Source of the DNA: JBEKVE01 sp049514335
GTDB taxonomy: Bacteria > Actinomycetota > Acidimicrobiia > Acidimicrobiales > UBA8190
Direction: 5' to 3'
NCBI GenBank assembly: GCA_049514335.1
Contig: JBEKVE010000153.1
Location: forward strand, 1 to 13,414
Length of the DNA stretch: 13,414 bases
Numbering within the stretch: the first letter of the stretch is position 1; each line of letters starts with the position of its first letter. The translations under genes and the position numbers were made by a program. Below the pieces are notes generated by a model. It searched no databases. It was not told the DNA's origin and saw only the letters and a list, made by a program, of their open reading frames with translations. This document shows, in pieces, positions 6,745-13,414 of the stretch.

Positions 6745-8264
6745 TGGCAGAGCTGACCATCAACCCCGACGAGATCTCGGCCGCATTGAAGCGCCACGTC
6801 GCCGAGTACACCCCGCAGGTGGGGGCCGAGCAGGTGGGCCGCATCACCGAGGTGGGCGACGGCATCGCCCGCATCTCCGGCCTGCCGCGCGCCGCGGTCA
6901 ACGAGATCCTCGAATTCGAGGACGGCACCGTAGGCCTGGCCCTCAACCTCGACGAGGACACCATCGGGGCGGTCATCCTCGGCATGGGTGCGCACCTCGA
7001 GGAGGAGCAGTTGGTGCGGGCGACGGGCCGCATCCTGTCGGTCCCGGTGGGCGACGGGCTCCTCGGGAGGGTGGTGGACCCCCTGGGCCAGCCCATCGAC
7101 GCCAAGGGGCCCCTCGTCGACCCGGTCATGCGCCGCATGGAGATCCAGGCGCCGGGCATCGTCGACCGCCAGCCCGTCCACGAGCCGTTGCAGACGGGGA
7201 TCAAGGCCATCGACTCCATGACGCCCATCGGGCGGGGTCAGCGCGAGCTCATCATCGGCGACCGCAAGACGGGCAAAACCACCGTCGCCATCGACACCAT
7301 CCTGAACCAGAAGGGTCAGGGGGTGAAGTGCATCTACGTCGCCATCGGCCAGAAGGGGTCGTCGATCGCCCAGACCGTCGCCACCCTGAGCGCCCACGGC
7401 GCGCTCGAGTACACGGTGATCGTGGCGGCCCCGGCGTCGGAGCCCGCCCCCTTCAAATACATCGCGCCGTACGCGGGGTGCGCCATGGGCCAGCACTGGA
7501 TGGACAACGGCGAGCACGCCCTCATCGTCTACGACGACCTCTCCAAGCAGGCCGAGGCCTACCGCCAGCTGTCGCTCCTGCTGCGCCGCCCGCCCGGCCG
7601 CGAGGCCTACCCGGGCGACGTCTTCTACCTCCACAGCCGGCTCCTCGAGCGGGCCGCCAAGCTGTCCGAGGCCAAGGGCGGGGGCTCGCTCACGGCGCTG
7701 CCCATCATCGAGACCAAGGGTGGCGACGTGGCGGCCTACATCCCCACCAACGTCATCTCGATCACCGACGGCCAGATCTACCTCGAGTCCGAGCTGTTCT
7801 ACGCCGGTGTCCGCCCAGCCATGAACGTGGGGATCTCGGTCTCCCGGGTGGGGGGCGCCGCCCAGGTGAAGGCCATGCGGTCGGTGGCCGGCAGCCTCAA
7901 GATCGACCTCGCCCAGTTCCGTGACCTCGAGGCGTTCGCCACCTTCGGTTCCGAGCTCGACAAGGTCTCCCAGGCCCAGCTGGACCGCGGCTACCGCCTC
8001 ACCGAGCTGCTCAAGCAGCCCCAGAACGCCCCCCTGCCCGTCGAGGAGCAGGTCCTCGTGATCTACGCCGGATCGAACGGATGGGTCGACGACGTGCCCG
8101 TGTCCGAGGTGCGCCGCTTCGAGACCGAACTTCTCGACTTCCTGCGCGCCGGGCACCCCGAGCTCCTCGCCCACATCCGCTCCGAGGGCAGCCTCCCCGA
8201 GACTGCGGCGCTCACCGCCGCGTTCGAGGAGTTCAAGCAGTCGTTCTCCAAAGAGGTGATCTGA
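6744..8264 (+). CDS. atpA: ATP synthase F1 subunit alpha
   Basis: The 506-residue non-catalytic nucleotide-binding subunit of the F1 head. It has an N-terminal beta-barrel (about 25-95, IARISGLPRAAVNEILEF), the P-loop GDRKTGKT (172-179), LIVYDDLSKQA (260-270), and Arg368 in VGISVSRVGGAAQ, the arginine that reaches into the beta active site. Lys at P-loop position 4, where many bacteria have Gln, is also seen in mycobacterial alpha. The protein lacks the C-terminal extension known for mycobacterial alpha; it ends shortly after the usual helical domain (FEEFKQSFSKEVI). ATG 6744 is coupled to atpH, with GAGGAG 10 bp upstream. A 3-bp gap separates it from atpG. Confidence 0.98.
   Translation: MAELTINPDEISAALKRHVAEYTPQVGAEQVGRITEVGDGIARISGLPRAAVNEILEFEDGTVGLALNLDEDTIGAVILGMGAHLEEEQLVRATGRILSVPVGDGLLGRVVDPLGQPIDAKGPLVDPVMRRMEIQAPGIVDRQPVHEPLQTGIKAIDSMTPIGRGQRELIIGDRKTGKTTVAIDTILNQKGQGVKCIYVAIGQKGSSIAQTVATLSAHGALEYTVIVAAPASEPAPFKYIAPYAGCAMGQHWMDNGEHALIVYDDLSKQAEAYRQLSLLLRRPPGREAYPGDVFYLHSRLLERAAKLSEAKGGGSLTALPIIETKGGDVAAYIPTNVISITDGQIYLESELFYAGVRPAMNVGISVSRVGGAAQVKAMRSVAGSLKIDLAQFRDLEAFATFGSELDKVSQAQLDRGYRLTELLKQPQNAPLPVEEQVLVIYAGSNGWVDDVPVSEVRRFETELLDFLRAGHPELLAHIRSEGSLPETAALTAAFEEFKQSFSKEVI
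8250..8260 (+). promoter_or_regulatory. Near-perfect ribosome site of atpG
   Basis: AAAGAGGTGAT, inside the last atpA codons, is one G short of the full complement of the 16S rRNA tail (AAAGGAGGTGAT) and lies 7 bp before ATG 8268. It fixes the atpG start. Confidence 0.65.
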
Positions 8265-8267
8265 CCG

Positions 8268-9179
8268 ATGCCAGGAGGGCAGGAACGGGTCCTGCGGCGT
8301 CGCATCCGCACGGTCAAGTCGACGCAGAAGATCACGCGCGCCTTCGAGCTCATCGCCGCGTCGCAGATCGTGCGGGCCCAGGGGCGCATCGCCGCCGCCG
8401 CCCCGTACCAGCACGGCATCGCCGAGGTCCTGCGCGAGGCAGCCGCCGACGCCGGCCACCACGCCGGCCGGCTGCTCGGCGTGCCCGACGCCCCGGCCAA
8501 GGTGCTCGTGCTGGCGGTGGTCGCCGACCGCGGCCTGTGCGGTGCGTACAACGCCAACGTCCTGCGCTCCGTCGAGCGCACCTTGCGCGGGTCATCGGGC
8601 GACGGGCCCGAGTACCGCCTGGTGACGGTGGGCCGAAAGGCGCAGACCTTCTTCCGGTTCCGCAGCATCGACGTCGAGCAGTCGCTCACCGGGTTCTCCG
8701 ACCGACCGACCTTCGAGGACGCCCGCCGCGTGGCCGACATCCTGGCCCCGACGTTCCTGTCCGAAGAGGTGGACCAGGTCCTGGTGGTGTCGACGCGCTT
8801 TCTGTCGGCGGGCACCCAGTCGGTGGAGACACGACAGCTGCTCCCTCTGCCCGAGCCCACCGCCGAGGACGACGCCGAGGAGCAGGAGCGCGCCGAGCGC
8901 GAGGGGTACGTCGAGTTCGAGCCGGAGTCTCCGGATCTGCTCCTCGAGCTGGTGCCGCGCTACGTGGAATCGGCTGTCTTCGGTGCGCTGCTCGAGGGGG
9001 CCGCCAGCGAGCACACGGCCCGTCAGCGCGCCATGGCCGCCGCCACCGACAACGCCGAGGACCTGGTCACGACGCTCACCCGTCAGATGAACCGGGCCCG
9101 GCAGGACTCCATCACCACCGAGATCATGGAGATCGTCGGGGGGGCCGAGGCACTTCGCCAGGCCGACTCGCACTCCTAA
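8268..9179 (+). CDS. atpG: ATP synthase F1 subunit gamma
   Basis: The 303-residue central rotor shaft linking the c-ring to the catalytic head. The N-terminal helix has RRRIRTVKSTQKITRAFELIAAS (11-33), the Rossmann-like middle has VVADRGLCGAYNANV, and the C-terminal helix has RQRAMAAATDNAEDLVTTL and NRARQDSITTEIMEIVGGAEAL, all standard gamma motifs. An acidic insertion around residues 203-217 (EDDAEEQERAERE) lies in the part where actinobacterial gammas are known to vary. The gene ends with TAA 44 bp before atpD. Confidence 0.97.
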   Translation: MPGGQERVLRRRIRTVKSTQKITRAFELIAASQIVRAQGRIAAAAPYQHGIAEVLREAAADAGHHAGRLLGVPDAPAKVLVLAVVADRGLCGAYNANVLRSVERTLRGSSGDGPEYRLVTVGRKAQTFFRFRSIDVEQSLTGFSDRPTFEDARRVADILAPTFLSEEVDQVLVVSTRFLSAGTQSVETRQLLPLPEPTAEDDAEEQERAEREGYVEFEPESPDLLLELVPRYVESAVFGALLEGAASEHTARQRAMAAATDNAEDLVTTLTRQMNRARQDSITTEIMEIVGGAEALRQADSHS

Positions 9180-9223
9180 GAAGCCGCACCGGGAACACCA
9201 GGAAGCAGAGAGGAACCGCCCGC

Positions 9224-10681
9224 ATGACCACCACAGCTCCGGAGCCCACCTCGACGGAGGAGGTCGCGCTCCCCGACGGGCGCGTCGTCGCCATCGCCGG
9301 CCCCGTCATCGACGTCGAATTCCCACCCCACGGCCTTCCCGAGCTCAACTGGGCGGTCGAGACCGACCTCGAGCTCGAGGGGGAGACGATCACGGTCACC
9401 GCCGAGGTCGCCCAGCAGACCGGGGAGGGTCGCGTCCGGTGTGTCTGCCTCAAGCCAACCGACGGTCTCACCCGCGGGGCGGTGGTGCGCAACACCGGCC
9501 GCGGCCTGACCGTGCCGGTGGGCGACACCACGCTCGGCCACGTCTTCAACGTGCTCGGCCAGCCGCTCGACACGGCGACGCTTCCCGAGCCCGAGGACCG
9601 GTGGGAGATCCACCGCGACGCCCCGCCCTTCAGCGAGCTCGAGCCCCGCTCGCAGATGTTCGAAACGGGTATCAAGGTCATCGACCTCCTGGAGCCCTAC
9701 GTGCAGGGTGGGAAGATCGGCCTGTTCGGTGGAGCCGGCGTGGGCAAGACCGTGCTCATCCTCGAGATGATCAACCGTGTGGCCACGCAGCACGGCGGCG
9801 TGTCGGTCTTCGCCGGCGTGGGGGAGCGGACCCGCGAGGGCACCGACCTGTGGCTCGAGATGCAGGAATCGGGCGTCATCGAGCGGGCCGCCCTCGTTTA
9901 CGGGCAGATGGACGAGCCTCCCGGCGTGCGCCTGCGCGTGGGCCTGGCCGCCCTCACCATGGCCGAGTACTTCCGTGATGTGAAGAGCCAGGACGTGCTC
10001 CTGTTCATCGACAACATCTTCCGCTTCGTGCAGGCGGGGTCCGAGGTGTCGACCCTGCTCGGCCGCATGCCCTCGGCCGTGGGCTACCAGCCCACCCTGG
10101 CCGACGAGATGGGGGAGCTCCAAGAGCGCATCACCTCCACCCGGGGGCGCTCCATCACCTCGGTGCAGGCCGTCTACGTCCCCGCCGACGACTACACCGA
10201 CCCCGCCCCGTTCACCACGTTCACGCACCTCGACGCCACCACCGAGCTGTCGCGCCAGATCGCGTCGCTCGGCATCTACCCGGCGGTGGACCCCCTGGCG
10301 TCGTCGTCGAACATCCTCGCCCCCGAGATCGTCGGGGAGCGTCACTACGACGTGGCCCGCCGGGTGCAGGGGGTGTTGCAGCGATTCCGTGAGCTCCAGG
10401 ACATCATCGCCATCCTGGGACTCGACGAGCTCTCCGAAGAGGACCGGCTGACGGTGACCCGGGCCCGCAAGATCCAGCGCTTCCTGTCCCAGCCCTTCAA
10501 CGTGGGCGAGGTGTTCACCGGGTTGAAGGGCGTGAACGTGCCTATTCAGGAGACCGTCGAGTCCTTCGAGGCGTTGCTCAACGGCGATGTCGACGATGTG
10601 CCGGAGCAGGCGTTCCTGAACGTGGGTGGCATCGAGTCCGTCCTCGAGAAGGCCAAGAAGCTCGAGTCCGAAGGGGCCTGA
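9224..10681 (+). CDS. atpD: ATP synthase F1 subunit beta
   Basis: The 485-residue catalytic subunit. The P-loop GGAGVGKT is at 169-176, the catalytic Glu201 is in GERTREG, the Walker B Asp263 is in LLFIDNIFRF, and the loop ITSTRGRSITSVQAVYVPADD and the C-terminal DELSEEDRL (DELSEED motif) are present. The frame is open far upstream through atpG, but the protein clearly begins at ATG 9224, with AGAGAGGA 9 bp ahead. The first 20 residues (TTTAPEPTSTEEVALPDGR) are a short variable extension before VVAIAGPVIDVEF. The stop is 7 bp before the atpC start. Confidence 0.98.
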   Translation: MTTTAPEPTSTEEVALPDGRVVAIAGPVIDVEFPPHGLPELNWAVETDLELEGETITVTAEVAQQTGEGRVRCVCLKPTDGLTRGAVVRNTGRGLTVPVGDTTLGHVFNVLGQPLDTATLPEPEDRWEIHRDAPPFSELEPRSQMFETGIKVIDLLEPYVQGGKIGLFGGAGVGKTVLILEMINRVATQHGGVSVFAGVGERTREGTDLWLEMQESGVIERAALVYGQMDEPPGVRLRVGLAALTMAEYFRDVKSQDVLLFIDNIFRFVQAGSEVSTLLGRMPSAVGYQPTLADEMGELQERITSTRGRSITSVQAVYVPADDYTDPAPFTTFTHLDATTELSRQIASLGIYPAVDPLASSSNILAPEIVGERHYDVARRVQGVLQRFRELQDIIAILGLDELSEEDRLTVTRARKIQRFLSQPFNVGEVFTGLKGVNVPIQETVESFEALLNGDVDDVPEQAFLNVGGIESVLEKAKKLESEGA

Positions 10682-10688
10682 GGCCACC

Positions 10689-11162
10689 GTGCCCACGTTC
10701 CCCGCCCGGCTCGTCACGCCCGAAGAGGTCCTCCTGGAGGAGGACGTGGCCGCCGTCATCCTGCGCACCGACGTGGGAGACGCCACCTTCATGCCCGGGC
10801 ACACCCGGCTCATCGGCGCCATCGTCCCCGGTGCCGTCCGCTTCCAGCGAGAGGACGGCACCGAGGTGCGGGCCGCCGCCCACGGGGGCTTCGTACAGGT
10901 CGACGCCGAGCACGTCGTGGTGCTCGCCCCGGTGGCCGAGCGAGCCGCTGACATCGACGTGGAACGGGCCCGCAGGGCTCTCGAAGCCGCAGACGAGCGC
11001 CTGACCGAGCTCGGCAGCCCGGCCGGCGCCGGTGAAGCCCCCGGAGGCGAGGGGGAGCGGGGCACGCTGGACACGCGGGTGATCGAGGCCGAAGGCGCCC
11101 GCCTGCGGGCCCAGGTCCGCCTCGAGGTGGCCGACGCCGAGCACCACGCCGTTCAATCCTGA
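10689..11162 (+). CDS. atpC: ATP synthase F1 subunit epsilon
   Basis: A 157-residue subunit that binds gamma and the c-ring and can brake ATP hydrolysis. Residues 1-82 form the beta-sandwich (RLVTPEEVLLEEDVAAVILRT, then MPGHTRLIGAIVPG and HGGFVQVDAEHVVVLAP). Residues 88-109 and about 128-150 form the two C-terminal helices. Between the helices is a flexible Gly/Pro insert (about 109-126), which makes the protein longer than the usual 120-140 residues. GTG 10689 is chosen because the fold begins there and GAGG overlaps the atpD stop 5 bp upstream; the in-frame ATG 10626 lies inside atpD. It is the last atp gene. Confidence 0.93.
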   Translation: MPTFPARLVTPEEVLLEEDVAAVILRTDVGDATFMPGHTRLIGAIVPGAVRFQREDGTEVRAAAHGGFVQVDAEHVVVLAPVAERAADIDVERARRALEAADERLTELGSPAGAGEAPGGEGERGTLDTRVIEAEGARLRAQVRLEVADAEHHAVQS

Positions 11163-11200
11163 TCGACACGCGTCGCGCCCGCACCTGCCGGCGACCCAGG

Positions 11201-11253
11201 CCCAGTCGGCCCGCCCAGTCGGCCCCAGCCCAGTCGGCCCGGCCTGGTCGGCC
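11201..11253 (+). repeat. Short direct repeats after atpC
   Basis: CCCAGTCGGCC occurs exactly three times (11201-11211, 11214-11224, 11229-11239), and a variant CCTGGTCGGCC occurs at 11243-11253. Start-to-start spacing is 13, 15 and 14 bp. Each unit contains or borders self-complementary GGCC, so the RNA could fold in several ways. The role is unknown; it may be a post-operon structure or simple repeat growth. Confidence 0.7.
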
Positions 11254-11294
11254 CGGCCCGACGACAGATCGGCGACACTACGATTGGGCCGACC
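11246..11294 (+). terminator. Inverted repeat, possible terminator or RNA structure
   Basis: GGTCGGCCC (11246-11254) and GGGCCGACC (11286-11294) are perfect 9-bp inverted repeats with a 31-nt loop. The upstream arm overlaps the last direct repeat. The long loop and absence of a T-run make a standard intrinsic terminator unlikely, but its location after the atp operon fits some end-of-transcript structure. Confidence 0.3.
11279..11284 (+). promoter_or_regulatory. Possible -10 element
   Basis: TACGAT fits the TAnnaT pattern favoured in actinobacteria and lies about 80 bp ahead of the next gene. No -35 match is seen at 16-18 bp upstream. It is weak evidence for a promoter serving the three downstream genes. 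Confidence 0.25.
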
Positions 11295-11365
11295 ACGTCC
11301 CCCGGGCTCCGGAGCCACCCACGTCCGACACCGTTGACGCACTGATCCTGGACCTCCTGGAGTGG

Positions 11366-11605
11366 ATGGGCCCGAGCGCCCGTCCCTACGACGAGGTCAT
11401 CGACGCATGGCGGACGTCGTGCCCGCGCCTCACCGTGTGGGAGGACGCCAACGACGAGGGCTTTCTCACCGTGCGCTCGGAACCCGGCGCCGGCCGGATG
11501 GTGTCGGTGTCCCCGCTCGGCCGGGCGCACCTCCTGGCCCGTCGCCCTCCCGCGCCGAGCGGCGTCACCGTGGTGGCCGGGGGCTCGGGCGATGCCCACC
11601 ACTGA
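11366..11605 (+). CDS. Small hypothetical protein, possible winged-helix-like
   Basis: 79 residues from ATG 11366. The core RPYDEVIDAWRTSCPRLTVWEDAND, then GFLTVR and VSVSPLGRAHL, resembles a small family I have seen in high-GC bacteria, built like a helix-turn-helix or winged-helix fold in which a region such as ILDLLEW precedes the RPY segment. Such a region, DALILDLLEW, is encoded in frame just upstream (11336-11365), but no ATG or GTG opens it; the codon at its head is GTT, and CTG 11342 is the nearest rare start. The real start may therefore be upstream. A GGAG lies only 3 bp before ATG 11366, which is closer than ideal. The gene overlaps the next one by 14 bp, suggesting coupling. Function is unknown. 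Confidence 0.6.
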   Translation: MGPSARPYDEVIDAWRTSCPRLTVWEDANDEGFLTVRSEPGAGRMVSVSPLGRAHLLARRPPAPSGVTVVAGGSGDAHH

Positions 11606-12479
11606 CCTCGGCGTGGATGACGCCGGGCCCCAGGGGAGCGATGCGCCCCAGGCCGATCACATCCGGTTCCTCTTCGACCCCGCCCACACCCTGGCGCTGC
11701 TGATCGGGCACCGCCGCCGGTTCGGAGCGACGGTCGCCGCCTTGACCGACGAAGAGTTGGCAGCCCTGTCGCGCTGTCGAGGCTGGACGGTCGCCGACGT
11801 GCTCCGTCACGACGTCTGGGTCGACGCCACCATCCGGCGCATCTGGTCGGGCGACGGTGCCACGTTGAGGGGCTTCGATCCCCGCGTGACCCCCGACGAG
11901 TCGGTGCGCGCCGACCGGGCCGTTCCCGACCGGGAGGTGGTGGCGCGCTACCTGTCGTCGACCGAGGCCATGATCACCGAGCTGGAGCGCGTCGACCCGG
12001 CGCGTTACGGCGATCCCAGCCGATCCCCGGCGGGCCGCGTGCCGTGGTGGTTGTCGGCCGTGCACGTCGGGTGGGACTCGACCATCCACGAGCGCGACGT
12101 GCTCGTCCCCCTGGGGCGCACCGTCGAAGAACAGTCCGGTGAGGCGCCGGTGTGGCTCGCCTACTCGCTCGTCCTGGCGTCGTTCTTCGAGCCCGGTCGG
12201 TTCGACGTCGCGGTCGGGGGAGTTCGGCTGCGACGCGGCGACGGGCCCGTCACCGTGTGTCTCAGCGAGCCGCAGGCGACGTCGCAGGGCACGACGCACG
12301 GCACGGCCGGTCGGGCCATCGACGGCACGACGCCGCAACCGACGATCCTGCGGGGGGATCCGGTGGCGGTGGTCGACGCCGTCAGCGGACGGGTGCCGCT
12401 CGGTGCGGCGCTGCACGGTGACCCGTCGGACGTCGAGCGCCTGGGCGGACTGGCTCGGTATTTCGGCGAAGCCGGTTAG
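11592..12479 (+). CDS. Mycothiol-dependent maleylpyruvate isomerase-like protein (DinB fold)
   Basis: 295 residues of the TIGR03083/MDMPI family, actinobacterial metal enzymes that use mycothiol, although most members have no proven substrate. The N-terminal four-helix part has RGWTVADVLRHDVWVD (63-78) and VHVGWDSTIHERDVLVPLG (157-175). His73, Asp162 and His166 fit the metal triad known from the Corynebacterium enzyme (His, Glu, His), with Asp in place of Glu. The C-terminal part (about 185-290) ends in GDPVAVVDAVSGRVPLGAALHG and LARYF, the usual small C-terminal domain with a GR turn. ATG 11592 lies within the end of the preceding small gene, with a G-rich stretch upstream. The family is secure; the reaction is not. 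Confidence 0.75.
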   Translation: MPTTDLGVDDAGPQGSDAPQADHIRFLFDPAHTLALLIGHRRRFGATVAALTDEELAALSRCRGWTVADVLRHDVWVDATIRRIWSGDGATLRGFDPRVTPDESVRADRAVPDREVVARYLSSTEAMITELERVDPARYGDPSRSPAGRVPWWLSAVHVGWDSTIHERDVLVPLGRTVEEQSGEAPVWLAYSLVLASFFEPGRFDVAVGGVRLRRGDGPVTVCLSEPQATSQGTTHGTAGRAIDGTTPQPTILRGDPVAVVDAVSGRVPLGAALHGDPSDVERLGGLARYFGEAG

Positions 12480-12490
12480 GGTCGCCGGCG

Positions 12491-13357
12491 ATGGCTGCAC
12501 CGATGCCCGCCGCCTTCCTTGGCCATGGGAGCCCCATGAACGCCCTGGAGCGCAACCGTTACACCGAGGCGTGGCGCGTCTTCGGGGCCTCGGTGCCGAG
12601 ACCCCGGGCCATCCTGGCGGTGTCGGCTCACTGGTACGTGAACGCCTCCGTGGTCACCGCCATGGCGAGCCCGAAGACGATCCACGATTTCTACGGCTTC
12701 CCCGACGAGCTCTTCGCCGTGCAGTACCCGGCCCCCGGCGACCCCGCTCTGTCCGAGGAGGTCGCCGACGTGGTGAAGCCCACCTGGATCGGGCTCGACC
12801 GTGACAGCTGGGGCATCGACCACGGCACTTGGTCGGTGCTCGTGCACGCCTTTCCCGACGCGGACATCCCCGTGGTGCAGTTGTCTCTGAACGCCGAGCA
12901 GCCCTTCGAATACCACCTCGAACTGGGGGCGCGCCTCGCACCGCTGCGTGCCGACGGCGTCCTCGTCATCGCCAGCGGCAATGTGGTGCACAACCTGCGC
13001 CGTGTGAACTGGGGCACGCCCGATGCCGGGGTGGACTGGGCCCGGCGCTTCGACGACGCGGCCCGCCGGCACATGACCACGGCGCCGGCGGCGCTGGTCG
13101 ACCTGCGCCGTCACGCCGACTTCGCCGACGCCGTCCCCACACCGGACCACTTCCTTCCGCTGCTGTACCTGGCGGGGCTGGCCGACGCGGCGGGATCGAC
13201 GGCGGAGGTGCTGATCGACGGCTACGCCTACGGGTCGTTGTCGATGACGGCGTTCACCCTCGACGCCCCACCCCCCGGGCCGCCCCGGTCGACAGCGGCG
13301 GCAGCCCCCGTTCCCCAACCCCCCCTACGACCCACCCAGGGCACCAACCCCAAATGA
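12491..13357 (+). CDS. ygiD: YgiD-type class III extradiol dioxygenase (LigB family)
   Basis: 288 residues resembling 4,5-DOPA extradiol dioxygenase, which opens catechol rings using a bound metal. Visible are His12 in FLGHGSPMNAL, His47 in VSAHWYV, HDFYGFP (65-71), His111 in GIDHGTW, His167 in SGNVVHNLR, and His220 in PTPDHFLPLLYLAG. His12, His47 and His220 match the metal ligands of E. coli YgiD; His111 and His167 are the expected catalytic positions. The segment YGSLSMTAF near 247-255 is the usual family end. About 30 further residues rich in Pro and Ala (259-288) are an unusual disordered tail. ATG 12491 has AGGG 9 bp upstream, overlapping the previous stop; ATG 12503 is possible. The natural substrate is uncertain for most homologues. 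Confidence 0.88.
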   Translation: MAAPMPAAFLGHGSPMNALERNRYTEAWRVFGASVPRPRAILAVSAHWYVNASVVTAMASPKTIHDFYGFPDELFAVQYPAPGDPALSEEVADVVKPTWIGLDRDSWGIDHGTWSVLVHAFPDADIPVVQLSLNAEQPFEYHLELGARLAPLRADGVLVIASGNVVHNLRRVNWGTPDAGVDWARRFDDAARRHMTTAPAALVDLRRHADFADAVPTPDHFLPLLYLAGLADAAGSTAEVLIDGYAYGSLSMTAFTLDAPPPGPPRSTAAAAPVPQPPLRPTQGTNPK

Positions 13358-13414
13358 CGGTAATCTAATGCCCCGGCCGGCCCGGACAGGGCCCCCCCCG
13401 GATCGGTAACAGGG
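13358..13414. other. Right-edge non-coding sequence
   Basis: 57 bp follow the last stop. A 5-bp GC stem (GGCCC 13379-13383, GGGCC 13389-13393) without a T-run is a poor terminator. TAATCT at 13361-13366 resembles a -10 box but has no -35 partner. Nothing else is supported. Confidence 0.4.

Larger units (their letters stand above)
11163..11365. other. Repeat-rich spacer after the atp operon
   Basis: These 203 bp hold the repeat cluster and inverted repeat listed separately, and a TACGAT that could serve as a -10 box. No intrinsic terminator with a T-tract is visible. The reading frame of the next small gene is open across the whole spacer, so part of it may be coding. Confidence 0.55.

Noticed and set aside
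6207..8462. Antisense open frame of 751 codons opposite atpH, atpA and atpG
   Set aside because: It is a codon-bias shadow of atpA with low-complexity composition and no recognisable motif or start context.
8081..9223. Possible 381-residue N-terminal extension of AtpD
   Set aside because: The frame is merely open through atpG. The upstream translation is Arg/Gly/Pro-rich noise, and AtpD has a normal start with a ribosome site at 9224.
6744..10681. atpA and atpD as a duplicated gene pair
   Set aside because: They are the ancient alpha and beta paralogues found in every F-type ATP synthase, not a recent duplication.
9176..11074. Antisense open frame of 632 codons opposite atpD and atpC
   Set aside because: It lies exactly opposite genes with certain identity. 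Its protein is His/Gly/Asp/Val-rich without any domain, the usual mirror image of GC-rich coding DNA.

Overview
This window is GC-rich and densely coded, with every convincing gene on the + strand. It looks like chromosomal DNA from an Actinomycetota, possibly the Acidimicrobiia. The supports are the c-subunit sequence, which is close to the mycobacterial one (IGDG, RQPEAQGRLF, YFINLAF), a mycothiol-type (MDMPI/TIGR03083) protein, and a GlcNAc-1-P transferase gene just ahead of the ATP synthase operon. A 4-N run inside the operon suggests a scaffolded draft or metagenome assembly. The class-level placement is inference.

Layout. Positions 1-3245 hold the 3' end of rpiB (ribose-5-phosphate isomerase B), glyA (serine hydroxymethyltransferase) and a WecA/MraY-type polyprenyl-phosphate GlcNAc-1-phosphate transferase, closely packed and probably co-transcribed. 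The transferase carries an unusual C-terminal tail of about 155 residues with a pentapeptide periodicity. A 202-bp non-coding stretch (3246-3447) follows and may hold an operon promoter.

Positions 3448-11162 are a complete F1Fo ATP synthase operon in the order atpZ, atpI, atpB (a), atpE (c), atpF (b), atpH (delta), atpA (alpha), atpG (gamma), atpD (beta), atpC (epsilon). Genes are translationally coupled or separated by less than 80 bp. All key catalytic and proton-path residues are visible. The 5' end of atpH is missing at the N run, and the surviving delta protein contains two tandem copies of the delta N-terminal helical domain.

After a repeat-rich spacer (11163-11365) come three metabolic or unknown genes: a small conserved-looking hypothetical protein, a DinB-fold mycothiol-dependent maleylpyruvate isomerase-like protein, and a YgiD/LigB-type extradiol dioxygenase. 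The window ends 57 bp past the last stop.

Most of the window is housekeeping, and I see no defence, mobile or otherwise new multi-gene system. The points worth a second look are local: the tandem delta domain and assembly gap, a Met in AtpE at the position tied to natural bedaquiline resistance, the repeat tail on the WecA-like enzyme, several changed active-site positions in GlyA, the repeat cluster after atpC, and a small gene whose apparent homology extends upstream of its first standard start codon.
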